Source of the DNA: an uncultured Saprospiraceae bacterium | GTDB taxonomy: Bacteria > Bacteroidota > Bacteroidia > Chitinophagales > Saprospiraceae | Length of the DNA stretch: 64,000 nucleotides | Direction of reading: 5' to 3' | Assembly: GCA_937995755.1 (NCBI GenBank) | Contig: CALKJD010000113.1 | Coordinates: 1 to 64,000 of the forward strand | Part shown: in pieces, positions 55,575-64,000 of the stretch | Layout: every line of letters begins with the position of its first letter | Position numbering within the stretch: position 1 is the stretch's first letter | Made by a program: the position numbers and the translations under genes | The notes under the pieces: model-generated | The model's input: the letters and a program-made list of their open reading frames with translations, nothing else | Told to the model about the DNA's origin: nothing | Database searches by the model: none

Positions 55575-56728
55575 TACTCTGCCTTCTTAAGACACTCTAA
55601 TTGACGCTGTAGGAGATCTATTTCGTATACAGGATATTCTTCAAAACCGGAACTCCAAATGATAGCAACTTTGTCAAGTTCTAAATCCTCTATAAGTTCC
55701 ATCTCTATATCTTGAAGCCTATATATCGCTTCATATTTAGTATGTCCAGAGTAAGGCTCTAGTTTACCTTCTGCTCTATATATGCTATTCGCTACAAAGT
55801 TATCACCATTGATAAATGTAAGCTTTACCATATCGTCCTTATCTATAAATCCATAGTTACGACTTGCGTCTTTCGTAGCGAGATCTAAATCTAGATTAAG
55901 ATAGTAATCACCGTCAAGTTGAGTGAGATATGCGCTGCAGTTTAGGAAGTTTTCACTCTTTAGAAAGTGTTTCAACTTTTCACTTGTATGTCCAAAAAGG
56001 TGTTGAGGCGCATGTTCAATTCGCTTTTGATTAAGCGATTTGTCTAAGCCATTATATGTAATGTCACAAGCTTTATCATGTGAGATATATTCTGGATTGC
56101 GATCATCTACTTCAAAGACATAATCTACCTTAGTAGATTGGATGCTTTTTACAGTAGTACCCAGCGTTTTAGCCGATTTAGCAACTAGATCGTTTATTTT
56201 GTCAGCTCTTTCTTCAGGTTTTATAGTAGCAATATCATTCACTTTTTTGATGAAGTTGTAGCTTTCTTCAGCTCTCATATCAGCAAGATCGTAATCTACG
56301 TCTAGCGCATTTAATTGATTCTCTAGGCTGATTACTTCATTTTCGTTTTTAGCCTTTTTAGCAATTTTAAGCTTGTCAGAAAGACTACGTATTTTCTCTT
56401 TAAACTGATACCTCGCTACAGTACTCTTAGCTTCGATATCCTGCAATTGAGATTTTAGGCTTCTTAGGATCGATCTTTCTTGTCGATCGCCACTCAGTTC
56501 CGCATTATTTGGGTCCTCAAGAGCGTTTAACTCAATTCCCATAAACTGGTCTTCGTCTTCCGTACTTTTAGATTCGTCAGCTCTATAGGTATACGATCCG
56601 TCAGCAGCTACAGTGAGTATTTGTCCTGACTTAGTTTCTAGATTTTCCTGAGCAAATGCATTACTTGAAAGCATGCATGCCACGAATATCAGTACGAATG
56701 TAGGTAGGTAGGTATTTTTGTTAATCAT
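55574..56728 (-). CDS. Exported coiled-coil protein of unknown function
   Basis: 384-residue exported protein starting at the ATG at 56728. A longer frame to 56863 exists, but its first 45 residues are Cys/Tyr-rich and unlike a signal, whereas from 56728 a normal signal peptide (MINKNTYLP to AFAQ, about 27 residues) begins. A helical coiled coil lies at about 75-165 (SLKSQLQDIEAKSTVARY), then a beta-rich C-terminal domain (about 190-375; YLNLDLDLATKDA, VAIIWSSGFEEYPV). No family is recognised. It is translationally coupled to miaE. Confidence 0.65.
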   Translation of the reverse strand: MINKNTYLPTFVLIFVACMLSSNAFAQENLETKSGQILTVAADGSYTYRADESKSTEDEDQFMGIELNALEDPNNAELSGDRQERSILRSLKSQLQDIEAKSTVARYQFKEKIRSLSDKLKIAKKAKNENEVISLENQLNALDVDYDLADMRAEESYNFIKKVNDIATIKPEERADKINDLVAKSAKTLGTTVKSIQSTKVDYVFEVDDRNPEYISHDKACDITYNGLDKSLNQKRIEHAPQHLFGHTSEKLKHFLKSENFLNCSAYLTQLDGDYYLNLDLDLATKDASRNYGFIDKDDMVKLTFINGDNFVANSIYRAEGKLEPYSGHTKYEAIYRLQDIEMELIEDLELDKVAIIWSSGFEEYPVYEIDLLQRQLECLKKAE

Positions 56729-56911
56729 AGTATATTGGTAGCACATATATTTACAGATTTGCAAATATACGTAAGTCAGTGTAGAATATCTTGTATATAA
56801 GCAATTATACAGGTTATAGCATATAATGCCGCTTGAAATACATGCTGGTGGACATATTACCAATTAGAAAACGTTGGAAAGAGTCGTTTTAGGTAGACTT
56901 GAGTCGATAGA

Positions 56912-57937
56912 TTAGCAAAACCAATAGGAATGGTACATATGAGTACTTTCTAATGATTTTATGTCTTTTCTGATTTCTTCTTGTTGCTGTGGATTAGCCA
57001 CGGCTATTATAATTTGAGCGTTGGATATACCAGCAAGAATAGTGGTGGGAGAGAGTATAATTCCATAGATGTCATGGCCTATTTTCTTTTCATTATCCGT
57101 AATCCAATAAAATGCTACCTCGGAAGCAATCAGTTGCTTCGCTATACGCTTGGCCTTAGTTCCTGCACCCCATATTACCAAGGAATGATCTGTATTGTAA
57201 TCTAGTTCTAAGAAGTATCTAACTTTCAATTCTAGAAATCGATTGTCCTTATAATTTTCATCATTTCTGGAGGCGCGGTGGCCATGATCACGCCATTGGT
57301 GTAAAATGGTGGTCGTGCAAGGTATTATATGGAGCTTATGCTTGTACATTCTAAATACGAGATCATAATCTTCAGGATAAATTTCACTATGGAAAGCACC
57401 TATAGCATCGAAGTCTTCACGATACATCATCCAGCATGGACTCGCTATTACACATTCTTTATAGATATCATCAAAATTAGATCCATGCAAACTCAAAGAA
57501 TTGAGCCATTCTGCGTATTTCAAATACCCTTGACCTATTGGTAGGTCATCACGAAAGTACTCTACCATACCGGTGGCTATACTCCCTAGGCCAGAAGTTA
57601 GTAGTTGTGAGACCATAATATCAAGTTTTGCAGTAGTCATGATATCATCAGCATCCATTCTAGTAATTAATGCTCCAATTGATTGTGAATACGCTAGTTG
57701 CAAAGCTTTGATGATGCCTGTTCCTTTATTTCGTAAGATCTTTATATTAGAATACTCATTCGCCCATTTTTGCATTACTTGCAGCGATTGATCTGTACTA
57801 TGGTCGTCGACGATGATCAATTCCCAAGAAGTGTAGGTTTGGGCTATTATACTAGAAATACATTCATCTAGGAATCTATCAGCATTCTTACACGGAATTA
57901 AGATGGATACTAACAATCTGTCAGAAAGTGGGTTCAT
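56912..57937 (-). CDS. GT2 glycosyltransferase with C-terminal nucleotide-binding-like domain
   Basis: 341-residue protein. The N-terminal GT-A domain (about 1-220) has SILIPCKNADRFL, ELIIVDDHSTD, RNKGTGIIKAL and the metal-binding TRMDADDIM motif. A C-terminal segment (about 255-340) begins VIWGAGTKAKRIAKQL, a Rossmann-like GxGxxG pattern followed by ITDNEKKIGHDIYGI, similar to the N-terminal domain of PglD-like sugar acetyltransferases; it may bind a sugar nucleotide. No signal sequence. It stands alone on the minus strand, far from the glycan locus at 22-32 kb. Confidence 0.85.
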   Translation of the reverse strand: MNPLSDRLLVSILIPCKNADRFLDECISSIIAQTYTSWELIIVDDHSTDQSLQVMQKWANEYSNIKILRNKGTGIIKALQLAYSQSIGALITRMDADDIMTTAKLDIMVSQLLTSGLGSIATGMVEYFRDDLPIGQGYLKYAEWLNSLSLHGSNFDDIYKECVIASPCWMMYREDFDAIGAFHSEIYPEDYDLVFRMYKHKLHIIPCTTTILHQWRDHGHRASRNDENYKDNRFLELKVRYFLELDYNTDHSLVIWGAGTKAKRIAKQLIASEVAFYWITDNEKKIGHDIYGIILSPTTILAGISNAQIIIAVANPQQQEEIRKDIKSLESTHMYHSYWFC

Positions 57938-58094
57938 AGCTTGTGTGAGTGGTTATAACTGTATGATTATTTGGTAGTTACGTTATTTTTTTATAATTTC
58001 GTCCGCTTCTGAAATTTTTTTCATTAAATTTCGGTAGTATATATTGGATCTATGAAGATAGATGCCATTTTCATTAAACAAAAGTATATATATT

Positions 58095-58319
58095 ATGGGT
58101 AGACCACCTACTAGACAAAAAGAACTGAAGGATGGATTTTATGTAGAGGTTAGGAATAAAGGTTCTAAAACAGGGATGAAGATAAGAAGAGAGACATTAG
58201 CCGAGATGGAGCAAATGGTCAAAGATTACCAAAAGACTAAAGAGGTAATCGTACTAGGAGAATCAAGAGGAGGTAAATTCGTCGATAAAGACGGAAATGT
58301 GATCAAAAAGAAAAAATAG
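58095..58319 (+). CDS. Small basic protein of unknown function
   Basis: 74-residue Lys/Arg-rich protein (start at the ATG at 58095; an earlier ATG at 58062 would add 11 residues of no clear character). It opens with GRPPTRQKELKDG, an AT-hook-like GRP core, continues with EVRNKGSKTGMKIRRET and a short helix, and ends in a poly-Lys tail (VIKKKK). It is probably a nucleic-acid-associated protein. A strong terminator follows 20 bases after the stop, which supports real transcription. Confidence 0.6.
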   Translation: MGRPPTRQKELKDGFYVEVRNKGSKTGMKIRRETLAEMEQMVKDYQKTKEVIVLGESRGGKFVDKDGNVIKKKK

Positions 58320-58339
58320 ATCACTTACTTCCATCAAAT

Positions 58340-58383
58340 AAGAAAGAGCTTGAACATTGATTGTTCAAGCTCTTTCTTTTTGT
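58340..58383. terminator. Strong bidirectional terminator
   Basis: A perfect 17-bp stem (58340-58356 with 58362-58378), 5-base loop and T-rich tail on the plus strand. It lies between the convergent small basic protein (stop 58319) and the TerC-family gene (stop 58417). Confidence 0.88.
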
Positions 58384-58416
58384 ATCTATCTTATTAGCGA
58401 CTAGTTCACTAGTGGA

Positions 58417-59223
58417 TTAAGCCTTTTTTTCGTTGATTGCCTTTTTGTTCATAAGGTTTTTCTGATACTTACCCTGTACGATATCTATCAATACTAATAC
58501 GATTATTACGAAGTAGAACGTAGCTTTACTCATGGCAGTGATCTCATTGCCAAATAGCTTGAGGTGAGCCAAGTGTCCGCCTTCTGAGAGTAGCATGATA
58601 CCTACTATCAATAATATAAATAATCCCAGGACTTCATACATTCTATTCTTAGCGAGGAAGTCAGATACTTTATCAGCCATAACAATCATTAGCACTCCAC
58701 CCGATATAATAGCTACAGACATTAATACCATTTGAGCTTTGAACTCCATACCACTCGTCAGTGCCATAGCACTCAAGATGGAATCAAAGGAGAATACCAG
58801 ATTCATAATTACGATCCATAAAATCACCTTTCCTACTGACGCTCTTGAGTCTTCAGTTTCGCTATGCTCTTGCATATTCATCATGTGCCAGATTTCCTTT
58901 ACAGCTGTATACATAATAAATATACCACCGAGCAGCACAATGACGCTATGTACGTTGAAGGAGAATTCTAAATAATTATTATCATGAAGACTTATAAAAG
59001 GATCTTGAAAAAACTGTATAAGCGACATCAAAACAAATAATAGTACAATTCTAAGTATAATGGCTAAGCCTACACCTAACTTTCGTACGTAGCTTTGCTT
59101 TTCTATGGGTGCTTTTTTTGACTCTAGAGAAATGTAAAGTAAATTATCAAAACCAAGTACTACTTGTAGTAGTACGAGCATTAAGAGAGTAAATAAGCTA
59201 TCGATTGTGAATAATCCTTCCAT
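58417..59223 (-). CDS. TerC-family integral membrane protein
   Basis: 268-residue protein with seven helices and the TerC marks: the first-helix LLQVVLGFDNLLYISLESKK, with the conserved Asp-Asn, and the second-half VFSFDSILSAMALTS. TerC proteins are linked to metal-ion (Mn2+) transport into the exported-protein pathway and to tellurite or stress tolerance. The EVLGLFILLIVGIMLL region is also conserved. On the minus strand, TATCTTTA about 26 bases before the start codon is a -7-like box with one mismatch. Confidence 0.88.
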   Translation of the reverse strand: MEGLFTIDSLFTLLMLVLLQVVLGFDNLLYISLESKKAPIEKQSYVRKLGVGLAIILRIVLLFVLMSLIQFFQDPFISLHDNNYLEFSFNVHSVIVLLGGIFIMYTAVKEIWHMMNMQEHSETEDSRASVGKVILWIVIMNLVFSFDSILSAMALTSGMEFKAQMVLMSVAIISGGVLMIVMADKVSDFLAKNRMYEVLGLFILLIVGIMLLSEGGHLAHLKLFGNEITAMSKATFYFVIIVLVLIDIVQGKYQKNLMNKKAINEKKA

Positions 59224-59528
59224 AAGTAAAATTGTAATGTTTTGAATATGTAAAGATAACGGAAGTCTTATGAATGTAAGCTATAGATCACATAAAAGCT
59301 TACATTGCGAAAGATAGCAGTTCAGCTATTGACTATCTTCTTTAATAGTCACTCTAAGAGTATAGCATTGAGATTTTAATAGTATGGACTATTAAGTTTG
59401 AATTCTGAGTAAATAAGACCTAGTCTTCAGCTTAATGCCTGATTATTAGCAAGTAACCTTTATTAGTGTTAACCCTACGCTTTGCTCAAGTCATTACTCT
59501 GCAATTCGTTTCAATTCTAAGTCAGTTG
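59224..59528. other. Divergent intergenic region with hairpin
   Basis: 305 bases between the divergent TerC and methyltransferase genes. It holds a -7-like TATCTTTA box (minus strand, about 59250) and a perfect 10-bp hairpin at 59273-59306 (AATGTAAGCT with AGCTTACATT). No gene is seen. Confidence 0.4.
59273..59306. promoter_or_regulatory. 10-bp inverted repeat upstream of TerC gene
   Basis: Perfect 10-base arms separated by 14 bases, about 50 bases before the TerC start codon and just upstream of its -7-like box; a possible operator. No T-run follows, so a terminator is unlikely. Confidence 0.35.
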
Positions 59529-60596
59529 ATGAATTCAGATATTGCAATACATAAACCAGCACCAATAGCTGTAGGAAAACCGCTAGATAAGTTTAATCGT
59601 ACTTCAGGTCTAAAGGAAACTTTAAATATCTTAGAATCTGGAATGCCAGTATTGGTTTCAGGGTTTTATAGCGATGGCCTATTATTGCTGAGAGAGATAC
59701 ATCATTATCTAAAAAATCAAATTCCACATCAATCTTTTAAGGAGCAACGTGAATATAGGTCGGCGTATCGTAAATTGTCTAATCTTGTATTACTAGAAAT
59801 TAAAGACCAGAAGCTTTGTATCAGAAAGTCGCCTGTCATAGGTTGGTTGGAGCGATTCTACGCTGATAATGATGATTTCTTATTGACGTTTCCTCAAGTG
59901 CAAGGATTAAATAGTGCTTGGCAATGGTATCAAAATGGAATCTCTGTTCCTGTTTTACGAAATAAACTACATACTTATTATGGTGTATATTTCCCCACTC
60001 GTTTTGAACATTTATTACTATTTGATAATTGGTTGAAACGATACTCCGGACCTAAAAAATCTGCCATAGATGTTGGGGTAGGGAGTGGTGTGCTATCCAT
60101 GCAAATGATTAAGCATGGATTTCAGAAAGTATATGGAACAGATACGAATCCAAATGCGATTTTTGGACTAACAGAGTTTATGGGTAAGACCAAACTATCA
60201 AGGAAGCTAGAATTGGATTTTGCTCATCTATTTGGTAAATGGAAAATGGAGGTAGAGTTGATTGTATTCAATCCGCCTTGGTTGCCGGAGTCTCATGAGC
60301 TAGATAGAATAGGCGAAGCCATATATTACAATGAATGTTTGTTTCCGGATTTCTTTGCTGAGGCGTACCTTAGATTATTGTCAGATGGAAAACTCCTCAT
60401 CATTTTTTCTAATCTTGCTCAAATAACTAATGTTACTAAGAGCCATCCTATCGAAAAGGAACTTGCTGAAAATGAAAGATTTCAATTAGAACGCTGCTAT
60501 ACAAAAAAGGTAAAGGTGGCCTCTGCTAAGACTAATCGCGATCAACATTGGCGTGCTGATGAGGAAGTAGAACTTTGGGTATTGGTGAAGAAATAA
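59529..60596 (+). CDS. Class I SAM-dependent methyltransferase (small-domain RsmC/PrmC-like)
   Basis: 355-residue protein (start at the ATG at 59529; GTG at 59466 is possible but adds no recognisable residues). The C-terminal half is a Rossmann methyltransferase: motif I AIDVGVGSGVLSMQM, motif II GTDTNPNAI, and the catalytic-type NPPWLPE, the NPPY/W motif of amino-methylating enzymes such as RsmC, RlmG and PrmC. The N-terminal 170 residues are uncharacterised and may bind the substrate. The likely target is an exocyclic amine of RNA, DNA or Gln, but the exact one cannot be told. Confidence 0.82.
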   Translation: MNSDIAIHKPAPIAVGKPLDKFNRTSGLKETLNILESGMPVLVSGFYSDGLLLLREIHHYLKNQIPHQSFKEQREYRSAYRKLSNLVLLEIKDQKLCIRKSPVIGWLERFYADNDDFLLTFPQVQGLNSAWQWYQNGISVPVLRNKLHTYYGVYFPTRFEHLLLFDNWLKRYSGPKKSAIDVGVGSGVLSMQMIKHGFQKVYGTDTNPNAIFGLTEFMGKTKLSRKLELDFAHLFGKWKMEVELIVFNPPWLPESHELDRIGEAIYYNECLFPDFFAEAYLRLLSDGKLLIIFSNLAQITNVTKSHPIEKELAENERFQLERCYTKKVKVASAKTNRDQHWRADEEVELWVLVKK

Positions 60597-60597
60597 T

Positions 60598-60643
60598 AAT
60601 TGATAAATGGGTAGGCGGTGTATGACCGATCTATCAATTTTTT
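60598..60643. terminator. Terminator between convergent genes
   Basis: Stem AATTGATA (60598-60605) with TATCAATT (60632-60639), an inner CGGT/ACCG stem and T6 tail (60638-60643). Positioned right after the methyltransferase stop and before the LytTR gene stop at 60649. Confidence 0.7.
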
Positions 60644-60648
60644 ATCCA

Positions 60649-61404
60649 TTATCCTAGCCATTGTTTAAAGTCCTTTACCTTTTCACGACTTACAATAATT
60701 TCATGTTGATCTCCTTTAGTGATCTTTACTTTTAGCCTTGAGTTAGAATAGGCGATTACTTCTGAGATCGCTTCGATGGATACGATATATCCTCTATTAA
60801 CTCTAAAGAATTTTTTAGGATCTAGCTCTTTAAAAGTTGATTCTATAGTCTGCTCGATAGGGTATGACCTTCCTTCTAAAGTATATAGGAAATTCATTTT
60901 ATTGTCACTGTAAAAAAGGGAGATGTCAGTAATCGTCAATGATTTTATTTTATCTCCAATGCGTACACTTATGCGCTCTCTGTATGTTGGGCTGGTATTC
61001 GTTGTAGTAGCATTGCTCAATAAGGCGGTAAGTGCGGAAAGATCAACAGATTGCTTTTGTGACTTCTTGTATTTTGTAATAGAAACTTCTAGCTCTTCTT
61101 CGTCTATTGGCTTTAATAGATAGTCAATACTATTTTGCTTAAAGGCTTTGATAGCATATTGATCATAAGCTGTAGTAAATATGATTGGAATCTCAAAATC
61201 TATACCTTCCAATGCTTCAAATACAATTCCATCATTAAGATGTATATCAAAGAAATATAGCTCTGGTTGTTCTGGTGCATGGATCTGATCTTTCAGTGCA
61301 GCTACACTTGAAATAGTTTTCACGATTTGCATGCCCTTTTTCTCGAGCATACGTTGTAGTCTTCTTGCAGCTATGGCTTCGTCTTCGACTATTATTACAT
61401 TCAT
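60649..61404 (-). CDS. LytTR-family response regulator
   Basis: 251-residue regulator with a receiver domain (about 1-120; acidic pocket IIVEDE, phospho-Asp53 in FFDIHLNDG, conserved Lys in DYLLKPIDEEE) and a C-terminal LytTR DNA-binding domain (about 145-248, KKFFRVNRGYIV). It is paralogous in architecture to the regulator at 1434, but the intervening linkers differ. Its ATG overlaps the stop of the kinase gene by four bases, marking a coupled pair. Confidence 0.93.
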   Translation of the reverse strand: MNVIIVEDEAIAARRLQRMLEKKGMQIVKTISSVAALKDQIHAPEQPELYFFDIHLNDGIVFEALEGIDFEIPIIFTTAYDQYAIKAFKQNSIDYLLKPIDEEELEVSITKYKKSQKQSVDLSALTALLSNATTTNTSPTYRERISVRIGDKIKSLTITDISLFYSDNKMNFLYTLEGRSYPIEQTIESTFKELDPKKFFRVNRGYIVSIEAISEVIAYSNSRLKVKITKGDQHEIIVSREKVKDFKQWLG

Positions 61405-62432
61405 ATGAGTGGAAGTGTTACGGTAAATTTGTTAGGTGAAGCATCGACTGCAAAGCCATCGACATTATGTAGTTTATATCTTTGTTCAATATTTGGTAAT
61501 CCTACTCCATTTCCTTCATTAAGATTCCTACGTTCTAGCTTATTGTTTCGTATGATCAAAGTATCATTGCTGTAAATGATTGAAATTATAAGTGGATTTT
61601 CAATGTCAAATCGATTGTGCTTGATGGCATTTTCTAATAATAGTTGAAGGCTGAGGGAAGGGAGTTTCTTGTCCATGATTTCATCTGGTACATCTATATT
61701 CATCAGTATACTATTTTCAAATCTTGTTTCTTGTAATTTGAAATATTGTTTAGCAAATGAGAGTTCTTCTTTTACCGTACTCAGATCTTCGTTTCTATTT
61801 TCTAAGATATACCTATAGATTTTAGAAAGTCCTGTTAAGAAGGTTTGAGCCTTATCTGCATCTTCATCGATCAATCCTGATAAAACATTAAAACTATTAA
61901 ACAAAAAATGTGGATTAACTTGTGATTTCAAGGCGTTCAATTCTGCTAAGACTTTTTCTTCACGGAGTTTTTTACTGATTTCCAATTCGCGCACATAACT
62001 TTTAAAAAAACCAACAGCATGGAAATATAAAGTCGCTACAAGACAAATAGTCAAAGCTATGACGATAGAAGTCATATTTCTGTTGTCAAATAGTTTCACT
62101 TCATCTATACCTAGATAAAATTTAGTAAATATGTATATAAGCAATATCATCAAACCTGCGTTCATAACCATAAATGCAGGAATGCCGATAAGGGCTCTTT
62201 TTTTAGGTTGTTCGATCCAAGAATATAAAGTATTCATTCCTTTGTTAAGGTAGGCATTGGCAAAATAAAAGGGAAGACCAAAAAAGAAGTTAGAAACGAT
62301 CCAACCTTTAGTGTTTTCCATGTTCAGCCCACCATCCAAAACGCTTTGTATAGCGACAGTGATGATGCATAAGATCAGAATAAATTTTATAGCATTTTTA
62401 ATTTCCTCAAAGAATCCTTCTGTTATATTCAT
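61401..62432 (-). CDS. LytS-type sensor histidine kinase
   Basis: 343-residue membrane kinase. Four hydrophobic segments (about 14-32, 45-60, 82-105, 120-142) form a short membrane sensor without a periplasmic domain, followed by a coiled coil (LRELEISKKLREEK-like) and the His_kinase core: phospho-acceptor His175 in NPHFLFNSFNVL and an ATP-binding domain (LPSLSLQLLLENAIKHN, GNGVGLPNI). It lacks the propeller sensor of the other kinase in the window. Partner of the LytTR regulator encoded immediately downstream. Confidence 0.92.
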   Translation of the reverse strand: MNITEGFFEEIKNAIKFILILCIITVAIQSVLDGGLNMENTKGWIVSNFFFGLPFYFANAYLNKGMNTLYSWIEQPKKRALIGIPAFMVMNAGLMILLIYIFTKFYLGIDEVKLFDNRNMTSIVIALTICLVATLYFHAVGFFKSYVRELEISKKLREEKVLAELNALKSQVNPHFLFNSFNVLSGLIDEDADKAQTFLTGLSKIYRYILENRNEDLSTVKEELSFAKQYFKLQETRFENSILMNIDVPDEIMDKKLPSLSLQLLLENAIKHNRFDIENPLIISIIYSNDTLIIRNNKLERRNLNEGNGVGLPNIEQRYKLHNVDGFAVDASPNKFTVTLPLI

Positions 62433-62437
62433 CTCGA

Positions 62438-63097
62438 TTATTTACAGTTACATTGCTTAAGTAATGATGCTATTCTATCTGCCCCAAATTGTGGATAGAA
62501 TGGTACAGGGGATTTTTGATTTTCAAATAATGGAACGGTTCCTTTTATCGAAGCGCAAAATTTAGTCATGTCTTCACCGAAAAATCTAGCTGCTCCCATT
62601 GCGTATTCTGTCTTGTTTAATTGAGCTCTAGGATTTTCTGGATCCAATGTTATAGCTTTAGAATGTAAGTTAATAATCTTATTAGAATATTTCATTCCAT
62701 AAGTAGCAGGATCCATTGCCACATATCCTGTATACATAAAGCCTTCTAAAGTGGTTAGTTCTGAATTGTCAGGCGACAAAGAATGTGCCTTTGTTATAAA
62801 GCTTGAAGCTTTCTTGAGCAATTCATTGACTGTTGTAGTTTCTTTAGTTTCAAACGAAGCTATTATGAGTGTATTAGCTGCGTAGTAATAAGGAATCCAG
62901 TTGTCCTTTTCGGCCTGCGCTATTCGCTCAAATAATGCACTGGCTTCTATAGGCTTTGCATCAGTCCAAAGGGCAAATGCTTTTTTCATGCCTGATTCAT
63001 ATTGGTTTTGTGATTGTACAGTTCCTACTAGACCCAGCATAAAGACTAGTGTATATATATAAGGAAGGTATTGTTTGAAAGCTATTAAATTTTTCAT
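62438..63097 (-). CDS. Exported TPR-like protein of unknown function
   Basis: 219-residue exported protein with a signal peptide (about 1-29, GLVGTVQSQ) and a helical body. The helix pairs (KAFALWTDAKPIEASALFERIAQ, LTTLEGFMYTGYVAM, RAQLNKTEYAMGAARFF) read as TPR-like repeats. It sits five bases upstream of the kinase gene on the same strand and likely belongs to one operon, with DUF2141 first. It could be a periplasmic helper of the sensor. No family name is assured. Confidence 0.7.
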   Translation of the reverse strand: MKNLIAFKQYLPYIYTLVFMLGLVGTVQSQNQYESGMKKAFALWTDAKPIEASALFERIAQAEKDNWIPYYYAANTLIIASFETKETTTVNELLKKASSFITKAHSLSPDNSELTTLEGFMYTGYVAMDPATYGMKYSNKIINLHSKAITLDPENPRAQLNKTEYAMGAARFFGEDMTKFCASIKGTVPLFENQKSPVPFYPQFGADRIASLLKQCNCK

Positions 63098-63129
63098 GGT
63101 ATTTTTTTATCATGTGAAGTAAAACGTAT

Positions 63130-63585
63130 CTAGAATTTGATTTCTTCTGTGTGTGTAGGAGTAGAAATGTCAAATTTAGCATCTTTCCATTTTGGTGGTC
63201 CAAATCGTCCTTTAGCTCCTCTTGATGAAGCATATGGCTCTGAAGGTATACCAAATAAACCTTTATCTAATTCTGAATTGTTATTTTCGTCATGGTATGT
63301 AGAGATACCGTATGTTCCTTCTGGTATATTTTCGAATACCACGGTAGCTGTGCGATTTTCAATATCAGTAATTTGTCTGTATTGACTGTTAGCTAACCAA
63401 GTTCCTTCTGAATTATATACGCCTATTTTTAATGTTCCTTCATCAGAATTGAGGCCAGTTACTTTTACTGTAAGCGATGATGTTGTAGCGTCTGTAATAG
63501 TTGGTGCAGCAGTCATGCTGTCTTGAGCTTTAGTTTGAAAGTTTGCAAAGAATACTGATATGATTAGAATGAGTAGATGTTTCAT
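63130..63585 (-). CDS. DUF2141 family exported protein
   Basis: 151-residue exported protein with a signal peptide (about 1-20, TKAQ). The mature part is a DUF2141 beta-sandwich: LTVKVTGLNSDEGTLKIGVYN, ATVVFENIPEGTYGISTYHDENNN and the end GRFGPPKWKDAKFDI, all characteristic. Function unknown; the family is frequent in Bacteroidota envelope operons. First gene of the four-gene minus-strand unit reaching 60649. Confidence 0.88.
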   Translation of the reverse strand: MKHLLILIISVFFANFQTKAQDSMTAAPTITDATTSSLTVKVTGLNSDEGTLKIGVYNSEGTWLANSQYRQITDIENRTATVVFENIPEGTYGISTYHDENNNSELDKGLFGIPSEPYASSRGAKGRFGPPKWKDAKFDISTPTHTEEIKF

Positions 63586-63797
63586 GATAGTTTGTTTTTA
63601 ATGTGTTATTTTTTGTTATAATGTAAATGTCACTGTATTCTAAGGTTCTTGCAATTTCGATGCGATCAAGTGTAGTATTACATGGATGAACTGTAGTTGG
63701 AGTATTGAAATGTTGATGTAACGCAATACATATGGAATGCCTGTTAGTATTTATTGGCTATTTTAAGCAATATCGTATTTACGGTTTGTGGTAGTAT

Positions 63798-64000
63798 CTA
63801 CAACTGATCCAGCTGATTCTTAGCTTTGTCTTTGCTCATGGTAATGAAGAAGCCAATCATGAAAAACTGATCGTCATTAGGTCTGATTACTTCAGAATCA
63901 AACGTTCCCATGCTATTAGGTTGACTGGCATATCGATTGCCAAATTCATTTTGGAAGCGAGGAACATTAGATACAGATACAAATAAGATCTTCTGCTGCG
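63798..64000 (-). CDS. C-terminal end of an outer-membrane beta-barrel-like protein (5' partial)
   Basis: A minus-strand frame open to the right edge, with stop TAG at 63798-63800. The 67 visible codons read ILFVSVSNVPRFQNEFGNRY and, at the end, DDQFFMIGFFITMSKDKAKN before a short charged tail. Alternating hydrophobic strands such as FFMIGFFITM are typical of the last strand of a barrel, and the Asn/Gln/Tyr-rich turn resembles Bacteroidota outer-membrane proteins. The family cannot be named because most of the gene lies outside. Confidence 0.5.
   Translation of the reverse strand, partial: QQKILFVSVSNVPRFQNEFGNRYASQPNSMGTFDSEVIRPNDDQFFMIGFFITMSKDKAKNQLDQL

Noticed and set aside
55574-56863. 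Longer N-terminus of the exported coiled-coil protein
   Set aside because: The extra 45 residues are Cys/Tyr-rich and precede a normal signal peptide that begins at the ATG at 56728.

Overview
The window is about 64 kb of AT-rich chromosome from a Bacteroidota bacterium, most likely of the Saprospiria or a related marine or sediment lineage. The signs are a type IX secretion (T9SS) C-terminal sorting domain, several LytTR/LytS-type two-component systems (one with a beta-propeller sensor), Reg_prop and Y_Y_Y domains, short lipoprotein signals, a DUF4296 lipoprotein, a TamB-like giant protein, a TAnnTTTG-type -7 promoter box and an almost complete lack of Shine-Dalgarno motifs. The lineage is inferred from gene content only. 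I see no tRNA, rRNA, CRISPR array, insertion sequence or phage module. Both edges cut genes: an M14 carboxypeptidase on the left and an outer-membrane-protein tail on the right.

Layout. 0-5 kb: secreted carboxypeptidase tail, then a LytTR regulator and its giant propeller-type histidine kinase. 5-9 kb: SWIM-domain protein, secreted esterase, SixA-like phosphatase, a 90-bp tandem repeat, DUF4296 lipoprotein. 9-17 kb (all minus strand): envelope and carbohydrate genes, namely a GH113-like hydrolase, an Omp85-like barrel, a DUF547/beta-barrel fusion, a phospholipase-D-type lipoprotein and a GH13 cyclomaltodextrinase-like enzyme. 17-21.7 kb: SET protein, EamA exporter, prs (PRPP synthase), three 96-103 bp tandem repeats, rplY (L25) with a structured leader, FAH-family hydrolase.

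21.7-32.8 kb is a surface-glycan locus: four sulfotransferases of two types, two GT4 glycosyltransferases, a GT2 polyprenyl-phosphate-type glycosyltransferase with DUF2304, a 998-residue GT-C-like membrane protein, and a Wzm/Wzt-type ABC exporter. Together they suggest assembly, sulfation and export of a sulfated polysaccharide or glycolipid. 32.8-38.4 kb is a second, minus-strand unit: an ABC importer (ATPase, permease), a membrane-anchored substrate-binding protein fused to an OmpA peptidoglycan-binding domain, a membrane protein with a long coiled coil reminiscent of PspA/ESCRT-III-type proteins, and a cytoplasmic coiled-coil protein. It is the best candidate for an incompletely described system.

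38.7-44.3 kb: arginine deiminase, then an accessory patch of lipoproteins (one with an HEGLH zinc-protease motif, one DUF6438, one unknown) with the 5'-truncated remnant of a possible metallopeptidase. 44.4-51.5 kb: YbgC-type thioesterase, YihY/BrkB protein, small lipoprotein and TamB. 51.5-60.6 kb: aroC, a membrane MutS-family ATPase, cupin, MiaE-like tRNA hydroxylase, an unknown exported protein, a GT2 glycosyltransferase, a small basic protein, a TerC protein and a methyltransferase. 60.6-64 kb: a second LytTR/LytS pair with a TPR-like exported protein and a DUF2141 protein, probably one transcription unit.
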